A stretch of DNA of 12,726 nt from Bacillota bacterium (lineage in GTDB: Bacteria > Bacillota_A > Clostridia > Tissierellales > Peptoniphilaceae): the NCBI GenBank assembly GCA_023418535.1, contig JAEZZN010000044.1:1-12726 (forward strand), written 5' to 3'. Positions 7,604 to 12,726 of the stretch are shown here, piece by piece. Each line of letters begins with the position of its first letter. Position 1 is the stretch's first letter. Below the pieces are notes generated by a model that saw only the letters and a list, made by a program, of their open reading frames with translations, had not been told where the DNA came from and did not search any database. Made by a program: the position numbers and the translations under genes.

Positions 7604-8821
7604 ATGTATAACGTAAGACAAATTGCAGATGATACTTGGTATATCGGTGTAAACGATAACAAAACAGCTCAATTCGAGAATTTACATCCTCTACCAGAAG
7701 GAGTTACTTATAATTCATATTTAATATTAGATGAAAAAACTTGTTTATTAGATACAGTAGACTGGGGATTTGCAGAACAATTTATAGAAAACTTAGAACA
7801 TCTATTAGAAGATCGTGATTTAGATGTTGTAATTGTAAATCATATGGAACCAGACCATGCAGGTGCACTAGGTGAAATTATGTACAGATATCCAAATGCA
7901 CACTTCTATATGACTCCAAAAGCAGTAGAATTTTGTAGAAGCTTCGGTTTCCCAATTGATGATGTTCCACATACAGAAGTTCGTGAAGGTGATACATTAG
8001 ATCTTGGAAAACATGTGTTGACTTTTGTTGAAGCACCAATGGTTCACTGGCCAGAAGTTATGTTCACTTATGACACAACTACAAAAGTACTATTCTCTGC
8101 GGATGCATTTGGTACATTTGGACTTTTAGATGGTAGATTATTCGATGACGAATTAGATTTTGAAAGAGAATTTATGGACCATGCTAGAAGATACTTTACA
8201 AATATCGTTGGTAAATATGGTAAACCAACAATGAATGCTTTAGAAAAGGCTTCTAAGATTGAAATTAAAATGATTGCTCCACTACATGGACCAATTTGGA
8301 GAAAAAATCTTGGTACTTTAATAGAAAAATATCAAAAATGGGCAACATATACTCCTGAAGAAAAAGGTGTATTAATAGTATATGGTTCAATGTACGGTCA
8401 TACTGAAGAAGTTGCTTATTTAATGGCTTCAATGCTTGTACAAAGAGGAATCACTAATATTAAAGTTTATGATGCTTCAAAGACCCATCTTTCATATATA
8501 ATTGCTGATGGTTTTAGATTATCTCACTGGATATTCACATCAGTAACATACAATATGACACTTTACCCAACAGTAAATGCAGTACTTGAAGACATGAAGA
8601 TGTTAAATCTTCAAAATAGAACTGTTGCAATAGTTGAAAATGGTTCATGGGCATCAAGAGCTGGAAAATTAATGCTTGATCACTTCAATTCAATGAGAAA
8701 TATGAATGTACTAAATCCTGAAGCACTTTCATTCCAATCATCATTAGACGAAGAAAAGAGACCAGAACTTATTGAATTAGTTGATAAGATTGTAGAAGAT
8801 TATAATAATACAGAACTTTAA
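7604..8821 (+). CDS. Flavodiiron protein (FprA / rubredoxin:oxygen oxidoreductase type)
   Basis: This cytosolic enzyme of anaerobes reduces O2 to water and/or NO to N2O, taking electrons from rubredoxin. The 405-residue length is that of the simple (class A) form. The N-terminal metallo-beta-lactamase-like domain has the diiron ligands H80-x-E82-x-D84-H85, H148 in MVHWPE, D167 in FSADAFG and H228 in PLHGP. From about 255 a flavodoxin domain follows with the FMN phosphate loop YGSMYGHTEE (260-269). No rubredoxin or flavin-reductase domain is fused, so separate redox partners must be encoded elsewhere. All ligands are present, so the enzyme should be active. The ATG has an ideal ribosome site, and codon choice is more regular (frequent GAA, CCA, GGT) than in the neighbouring abi and sbcC, consistent with high expression. 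The gene is alone in its transcript. O2 versus NO preference cannot be read from sequence. Confidence 0.93.
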   Translation: MYNVRQIADDTWYIGVNDNKTAQFENLHPLPEGVTYNSYLILDEKTCLLDTVDWGFAEQFIENLEHLLEDRDLDVVIVNHMEPDHAGALGEIMYRYPNAHFYMTPKAVEFCRSFGFPIDDVPHTEVREGDTLDLGKHVLTFVEAPMVHWPEVMFTYDTTTKVLFSADAFGTFGLLDGRLFDDELDFEREFMDHARRYFTNIVGKYGKPTMNALEKASKIEIKMIAPLHGPIWRKNLGTLIEKYQKWATYTPEEKGVLIVYGSMYGHTEEVAYLMASMLVQRGITNIKVYDASKTHLSYIIADGFRLSHWIFTSVTYNMTLYPTVNAVLEDMKMLNLQNRTVAIVENGSWASRAGKLMLDHFNSMRNMNVLNPEALSFQSSLDEEKRPELIELVDKIVEDYNNTEL

Positions 8822-8888
8822 TATTTTACCTATTAAATTTCTTAATTATATAATCATTAATAGCGTAAAATTAATAAAAGTAAGTTTT

Positions 8889-8925
8889 AAGCTCTGTAGG
8901 AATACATTTCTTACAGAGCTTTTTA
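8889..8925 (+). terminator. Terminator of the flavodiiron protein gene
   Basis: A 13 bp stem (8889-8901 with 8909-8921, one G-T pair) with a 7-base loop and a T tract begins 67 bases after the stop codon. The core AAGCTCTGTA pairs perfectly with TACAGAGCTT. Confidence 0.9.
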
Positions 8926-8943
8926 TGATTTAAGATTATTACT

Positions 8944-8988
8944 AAAAAAAAGATGTTATAAATAATAAAAATTTATATAACATCTTTT
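8944..8988 (-). terminator. Terminator of pepF
   Basis: AAAAGATGTTATA (8948-8960) pairs perfectly with 8976-8988. On the minus strand the stem runs into a T tract (A run at 8944-8951). It faces the terminator of the flavodiiron gene, so the two convergent transcripts are insulated. Confidence 0.85.
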
Positions 8989-9015
8989 CATCTTTTAAAA
9001 AGTTAATTTATTATA

Positions 9016-10818
9016 TTATATTTCTCCCATTGCTTTTGAAATTTCTTCAATTTCGTCGATTAATGATCCTATATATGCAATAGTTTCTTTAAGTGGATTA
9101 TCAGTTGAAACATCTACCCCTGCAGCATTCGCAAGTTCTTCTGGAGATTTTGTTCCACCCATTTTCAGAACTTCTATCCATTTAGAAGCTGCTTCTTCTC
9201 CATTTTGTTTAATCATTCTTGAAACTTGTGTACCTATAGTAAGACCTGCTGAATAAGTGTATGGATATAAACCCATATAATAATGTGGTTGTCTCATCCA
9301 GGTTAATTCAGCACCTTTAGTAAGTTCAACTGAATCACCCCAAAACTTTTCAAGCGTTTCTTTGAAAAGTTTTGATAAAATTTTTGCATTTACTTGGCCG
9401 CCTTCATCTATAATTTTATAAACTTCTCTTTGATAATGAGCTTCTAATAAATGAGTTACAAAATTATGATAATATGTTTTTGAAATCATTTGTGAAAGAA
9501 CCCATCTTTTCATTCTTTTATCATCTTTCTTTTCAGCAAGTTCTAAAAGATAATTTTCGACTAAAAGTTCATTGGTTGTAGAAGGAGCTTCAACAAAATA
9601 CATAGAAGGATCAGAATTTAATACAGATTGATTTTCGTGAGTTAATTGAAAATGTCCAGCATGTCCTAATTCGTGAGCTAAAGTCATAACATCTGACATG
9701 ATTCCATTAAAAGTCATGCATATATATGATGGTGTTCCATAAGGTGATGCACAAAAAGCTCCTGTTGATTTACCCTCATTATTTGCGTAGTCAATCCATC
9801 TATTATTAAATGCTTCTTTCATTATTTCAAGATAATCTTCTCCTAATATATTAAGACCATCGAGAACATAGTTTTTCGCTTCATCAAATGAAATCTTATT
9901 TGAATATGACGGATCTATCTCTACCTTCAAATCTGCATAAGTCATTTTGTCTAATTTATATATTGATTTAATAATATTTGCATATTTTCTCATATGTGGA
10001 GCTAACTCTTCCATTATAAGATCAATTTGTCTATTATATAAATCTCTTGAAACTTTTTGTCCACTTAATAAGTAGTCAATCACTGAGTCAAATCCTCTTA
10101 AAGTAGAAATAGTTTTTTCTTTCTGAACTTGTGCATTATATGCCGCAGCTGTTGTATTTTGATATTTTGCAATTTCGTCTGAAAATGATCTAAATCCTTT
10201 TCTTCTAATTTCAGTGTTCTTTTCGTATTCTATCTCACCTTCAAAAATATTATATGAAAGCCTATTATCTTTTCCATCAGCTTTAAAATCAGGAAAATTT
10301 ATATCTTTTGCTTTTGTTTCATTATAAAGTGTATATGGAAATCTTAATGTTGAGGAGAGACTTGCAAAAGCTTTTTCAACTTCAGGATGTAATGCATGAG
10401 CTTTTTGTTCTAAAACTTCATCTATGAATACTTTCACATTCTTATTACTTTTAGCTTCTTTCAATAAATTTTCATCTAAGAGAATTAATTCGCTTGTATA
10501 AAAACTAAGTTTTGATAAATATTCTGATACTAATGAATAAAATTGAAATTCCCTTTCGCTATATTCCTCATCAAATGCATCTACATTTGTAGGTAATGTT
10601 GCATATGAATTAATTTTGGAAAGTATCTCATATATAGATATAAAATCTATTAGAGATTTATCTAGCAATTCTTTATCTTCTAATTTACCTTGATAATCAT
10701 TAACAAAATTATCAACTAATTCCTTAAATTTCTCTAATGCATTATTATAATCTTCTTCTGTCCTATATATATGGGCTATATCCCATGTTTGACTTAATTC
10801 TACTTCATTTCTTTTCAT
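9016..10818 (-). CDS. pepF: Oligoendopeptidase F (M3B metallopeptidase)
   Basis: This cytosolic zinc peptidase cuts short peptides of roughly 6-20 residues, completing the breakdown of imported or internal peptides. The 600-residue length is typical. The zinc site is HELGH (H382, E383, H386) with the third ligand E410 in VEAPSTTNE, 24 residues further on. The substrate-binding C-terminal motif is HYYMGLYPYTYSAG from H512. No signal peptide is present. The ATG follows GGAGG at good spacing. The gene has its own promoter and terminator and is a single-gene transcript. Alternative names in the family are PepB and PlpA-like; the substrate range cannot be told from sequence. Confidence 0.95.
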   Translation of the reverse strand: MKRNEVELSQTWDIAHIYRTEEDYNNALEKFKELVDNFVNDYQGKLEDKELLDKSLIDFISIYEILSKINSYATLPTNVDAFDEEYSEREFQFYSLVSEYLSKLSFYTSELILLDENLLKEAKSNKNVKVFIDEVLEQKAHALHPEVEKAFASLSSTLRFPYTLYNETKAKDINFPDFKADGKDNRLSYNIFEGEIEYEKNTEIRRKGFRSFSDEIAKYQNTTAAAYNAQVQKEKTISTLRGFDSVIDYLLSGQKVSRDLYNRQIDLIMEELAPHMRKYANIIKSIYKLDKMTYADLKVEIDPSYSNKISFDEAKNYVLDGLNILGEDYLEIMKEAFNNRWIDYANNEGKSTGAFCASPYGTPSYICMTFNGIMSDVMTLAHELGHAGHFQLTHENQSVLNSDPSMYFVEAPSTTNELLVENYLLELAEKKDDKRMKRWVLSQMISKTYYHNFVTHLLEAHYQREVYKIIDEGGQVNAKILSKLFKETLEKFWGDSVELTKGAELTWMRQPHYYMGLYPYTYSAGLTIGTQVSRMIKQNGEEAASKWIEVLKMGGTKSPEELANAAGVDVSTDNPLKETIAYIGSLIDEIEEISKAMGEI

Positions 10819-10856
10819 AATTCCTCCTATTATATTAAATAAAATTTATTGAAAAT

Positions 10857-10865
10857 ATTATAACA
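10857..10865 (-). promoter_or_regulatory. pepF promoter, extended -10
   Basis: On the minus strand TGTTATAAT (10865 down to 10857) is an extended -10 box (TG-N-TATAAT), about 38 bp upstream of the pepF ATG. There is no good -35; that position falls in the T-rich end of the upstream terminator hairpin, which fits an extended -10 promoter. The leader carries AGGAGG just before the ATG. Confidence 0.65.
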
Positions 10866-10876
10866 TATAAAAAAAT

Positions 10877-10926
10877 AAAAAATGTATAAACTCAAGCTTT
10901 ATATAGCTTGAGTTTATACATTTTTT
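10877..10926. terminator. 22 bp perfect hairpin terminator of the HAD / PH-domain operon
   Basis: Bases 10877-10898 pair without mismatch with 10905-10926 around a 6-base loop, and T-rich tracts flank both sides. It starts eight bases after the stop of the PH-domain gene on the minus strand. It keeps that transcript out of pepF, whose promoter begins only about 12 bp downstream. Confidence 0.93.
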
Positions 10927-10933
10927 ATTTTAA

Positions 10934-11566
10934 TTATCTATCATTATTGTTAAGATTTGTATTATATCCTCTATTTGTACTCGGTCTATATTCATTTGGG
11001 AATTGTTGATCTGTTACTACATCCAACATATTCTTCTTCAATAATTTATAGACTTCATATGGTCTATCTATACCTATTAGTCTATGTCCATATTCTACAT
11101 ATCTAGAATCTCCTGAATTATAGCTTCTATCAGGTGTTAATTGTATAGTTCCTTTATTTCTAATTTTTTCTAATAATCCAACATTTACATTTAGTTTATC
11201 TATTTCTCTATATTCTATACTTTGAACATCTGTGCCTATTATTCCTGAAATTAAATATACTCTTTTATCTGTTATTATATATCTGATTCTGCTTGCTTGG
11301 AATAGTCTTATCAGTGGACTTATTATAAAAAATCCAATCGGGAACAATAACATAAGTGTTGGTATAAGACTGAAAAATTTAAATGGTTGAAATGGAACTT
11401 CACCAAAGCTATTAAATCCTCTTGAAACTGTAACTACAATTGCCGTCCAAACCAAAACGAATGTAACGACAAAAATGTTTCTCAAATGCCACAAAGTATA
11501 TACAACAGTATCTGGTTTTAATTCCTCTAATACTTTCTCATTGTCTTCTACAAATTCTCTATACAT
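10934..11566 (-). CDS. Bacterial PH-domain (YdbS-like) membrane protein
   Basis: This 210-residue protein has two membrane segments (about 29-47 and 65-85) followed by a bacterial pleckstrin-homology domain (bPH_2 type) at about 92-178. The domain is recognised from RIRYIITDKRVYLISGIIG, then VQSIEYREIDKLNV, G-L-L-E-K, G-T-I-Q-L and a final D-R-P-Y-E-V-Y-K-L-L. The last 25 residues are Asn/Arg-rich and probably disordered. The family is membrane anchored with the PH domain in the cytoplasm; its molecular role is not established. The ATG follows AAGGAGA. The gene lies 39 bp after the HAD phosphatase gene with no terminator between, so the two are probably cotranscribed. Family call good; function unknown. 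Confidence 0.75.
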   Translation of the reverse strand: MYREFVEDNEKVLEELKPDTVVYTLWHLRNIFVVTFVLVWTAIVVTVSRGFNSFGEVPFQPFKFFSLIPTLMLLFPIGFFIISPLIRLFQASRIRYIITDKRVYLISGIIGTDVQSIEYREIDKLNVNVGLLEKIRNKGTIQLTPDRSYNSGDSRYVEYGHRLIGIDRPYEVYKLLKKNMLDVVTDQQFPNEYRPSTNRGYNTNLNNNDR

Positions 11567-11605
11567 ATATATCTCCTTGTTTGTATATTGTCTATATTTG
11601 TCTTT

Positions 11606-12442
11606 TTAGTTTCGATATTTTTCTATAAAATCCATATTTACATTTGAATTTATTTCTTCTAACAATTCAATTACAGCGCTATCATCATTTGAACCAATTT
11701 GATATTTAGCTATTTTTAATAATTCATCAGATGAATCCTTCATTGCAATTGAATATTTTGCTTCTTGCATCATAGATATGTCATTGTTGCTATCTCCAAA
11801 TGTAGCAGTTTCATCTACATCTACATTATATTTTTCTTGAAGATATTTTAATCCAATATGTTTTCCACCATCTTTAGAAAATATATCCATCCACTGTACT
11901 CCACTTTTACAAACCTGTAAATTCGGATATTTATTTTGTAATTCTACAGATATACTATAAACATCATCAATTCTTTTTAACGTTGAAAGCCCCACAAGTA
12001 ATATTTTCTCATCTTTTGGAATATCATCAAAACTTTCCATTTCAATTAAATTTTTAAATAATTTTGAAAATTCTTCAAAAATATAATCTTCACTTTTCAA
12101 TAAATACATTCCTTTGTCAGTATTTACTTGAACATAAAAATCATTTAATTTAGACACATAATCAAATACTTCTTTAGCTTCTTCTCTATCTATTGAATTT
12201 ACATGAAAAATTTCACGACCTTTTGAAATTGTATTTCCATTGTCCGTAGCAAAATATAGATAAGGTATTGTTTCATCATCAATATAATGTAAGGATTGTG
12301 AAAAACTATTTCCTGTTGCTATAGCTACAATAATGCCTTTTTCATATAAATTTTTAACTACATTTCTAAATCTTACTTTATCATATTGTTGATCGTTTCT
12401 TAGAAGAGTTCCATCTAAGTCTATTGCGATTAACTTTACCAT
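11606..12442 (-). CDS. Cof-type HAD-IIB sugar-phosphate / phosphate-ester hydrolase
   Basis: This 278-residue cytosolic phosphatase of the haloacid dehalogenase superfamily is Mg-dependent. Motif I is IDLDGTLL with nucleophile D8 and acid/base D10, motif II is ATGN (T43), motif III is K194 in DGGKHIGLKYL, and motif IV is FGDSNND (D217, D221). The type IIB cap occupies the middle, about 85-185. TGNSFSQS instead of the more common TGR places it nearer the YbjI/SupH-like branch, whose members act on sugar phosphates and FMN. The true substrate cannot be predicted. AGAAAGGAT precedes the ATG. It is the first gene of a likely operon with the PH-domain gene. Confidence 0.88.
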   Translation of the reverse strand: MVKLIAIDLDGTLLRNDQQYDKVRFRNVVKNLYEKGIIVAIATGNSFSQSLHYIDDETIPYLYFATDNGNTISKGREIFHVNSIDREEAKEVFDYVSKLNDFYVQVNTDKGMYLLKSEDYIFEEFSKLFKNLIEMESFDDIPKDEKILLVGLSTLKRIDDVYSISVELQNKYPNLQVCKSGVQWMDIFSKDGGKHIGLKYLQEKYNVDVDETATFGDSNNDISMMQEAKYSIAMKDSSDELLKIAKYQIGSNDDSAVIELLEEINSNVNMDFIEKYRN

Positions 12443-12495
12443 AAAATATCCTTTCTAAAAATAATTATTTCATTGTTTCGAATTAATTATTAATA

Positions 12496-12501
12496 ATTAT
12501 A
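12496..12501 (-). promoter_or_regulatory. Probable -10 box for the HAD / PH-domain operon
   Basis: TATAAT on the minus strand lies 53 bp upstream of the HAD ATG, preceded by the unusual GAGGGG. The matching -35 is poor (ATAGAA at 17 bp). The rest of 12443-12604 is AT-rich with no other recognisable element. Confidence 0.45.
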
Positions 12502-12629
12502 CCCCTCGCTTATATAATTCTATCATTTTTTATTTTATATAAATCAAAATTACAATATATAATTTAACCTATTTTTTACAAAAAACTTTACTTCATATAA
12601 AAAAGGGGCTGTTGCAAAATAGCCTAACG

Positions 12630-12667
12630 AAAAAAGCGGTAAACTCGTGAGAGTTAACCGCTTTTTT
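12630..12667. terminator. Hairpin at the IS end (read-through shield)
   Basis: A 17 bp stem (12630-12646 with 12651-12667, one A-A mismatch) with loop GTGA is flanked by A6 and T6, so it can terminate transcription in both directions. It lies between the inverted repeat and the transposase, where such hairpins limit transposase expression from outside promoters. Confidence 0.75.
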
Positions 12668-12675
12668 GGTATAAT
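12667..12675 (+). promoter_or_regulatory. Transposase promoter, extended -10
   Basis: TGGTATAAT is a full extended -10 box directly after the T tract of the hairpin. There is no -35 match: the 17 bp position falls in the hairpin loop. The -10 ends six bases before the ATG at 12682, so transcription would start at or next to the start codon. Confidence 0.6.
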
Positions 12676-12681
12676 TAATGT

Positions 12682-12726
12682 ATGAACGAAAACAATACTA
12701 TACAACAAAAGCTTACATTAAATCGT
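12682..12726 (+). CDS. Transposase, N-terminal 15 codons only (IS1182-like)
   Basis: The frame from the ATG at 12682 is open to the window end and begins MNENNTIQQKLTLNR, which resembles the start of IS1182-family DDE transposases (short polar lead, then a segment leading to NF). No Shine-Dalgarno sequence precedes the ATG. The other nearby ATG (12678) is in a different frame. The call rests on position inside the IS end plus this short match. Confidence 0.55.
   Translation, partial: MNENNTIQQKLTLNR

Larger units (their letters stand above)
12605..12726 (+). mobile_element. Left end of an insertion sequence, probably IS1182 family (continues past window)
   Basis: The composition changes at 12605 with GGGGCTGTTGCAAAATAG, the form of terminal inverted repeat common in IS1182-like elements. 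A shielding hairpin, a promoter and the start of a transposase follow within 80 bases. The right end, the second inverted repeat and the target duplication are outside the window, so the exact boundary (12603-12605) and the family cannot be confirmed. Confidence 0.65.

Noticed and set aside
7490..7672. Small minus-strand frame of 60 codons upstream of abi
   Set aside because: It lies over the promoter and start of the flavodiiron gene, has no ribosome binding site and no recognisable content.
1..12726. CRISPR array, tRNA or rRNA genes
   Set aside because: No regularly spaced direct repeats and no tRNA or rRNA motifs were seen on either strand.

Overview
The window is very AT-rich, with Firmicutes-style GGAGG ribosome binding sites, TATAAT -10 boxes and hairpin-plus-T-tract terminators. 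The gene set (D-serine dehydratase, a flavodiiron protein, SbcCD, oligoendopeptidase F) suggests a low-GC, probably anaerobic Firmicute. A Tissierellia / Peptoniphilaceae relative such as Helcococcus, Anaerococcus or Peptoniphilus would fit. That placement is inferred from composition and gene content, not from a marker gene.

Layout from left to right. Bases 1-1286 (+) carry the 3' part of dsdA, whose start lies before the window. A gene-free stretch at 1287-1644 follows. It contains a set of nested inverted repeats that looks like a structured RNA, and it ends in a strong hairpin terminator that also closes the operon coming the other way. Bases 1645-7451 (-) hold four genes in one direction, read from the right: an Abi_2-type HEPN protein, sbcD (12 bp gap), sbcC (14 bp overlap) and a FUSC / aromatic-acid-exporter-like membrane protein (55 bp gap). 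A divergent intergenic region at 7452-7603 separates them from a well-expressed-looking flavodiiron protein gene at 7604-8821 (+), which has a near-ideal promoter. Two convergent terminators at 8889-8988 separate it from pepF (9016-10818, -). Next come a bacterial PH-domain membrane protein and a Cof-type HAD phosphatase (10934-12442, -), probably a two-gene operon, closed by a 22 bp perfect hairpin. From about 12605 the window enters the left end of an insertion sequence, probably IS1182 family, with the first 15 codons of its transposase.

Most of the window is housekeeping: amino-acid and peptide catabolism, oxygen or NO detoxification, DNA repair and phosphatase functions. Two parts deserve attention. 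One is the tight operon of a HEPN ribonuclease-like abortive-infection protein with the SbcCD DNA-end nuclease, which may be a defence arrangement. The other is the unexplained structured region at 1441-1645. The start of the insertion sequence also shows a compact promoter with an extended -10 so close to the start codon that the transposase mRNA may be leaderless.
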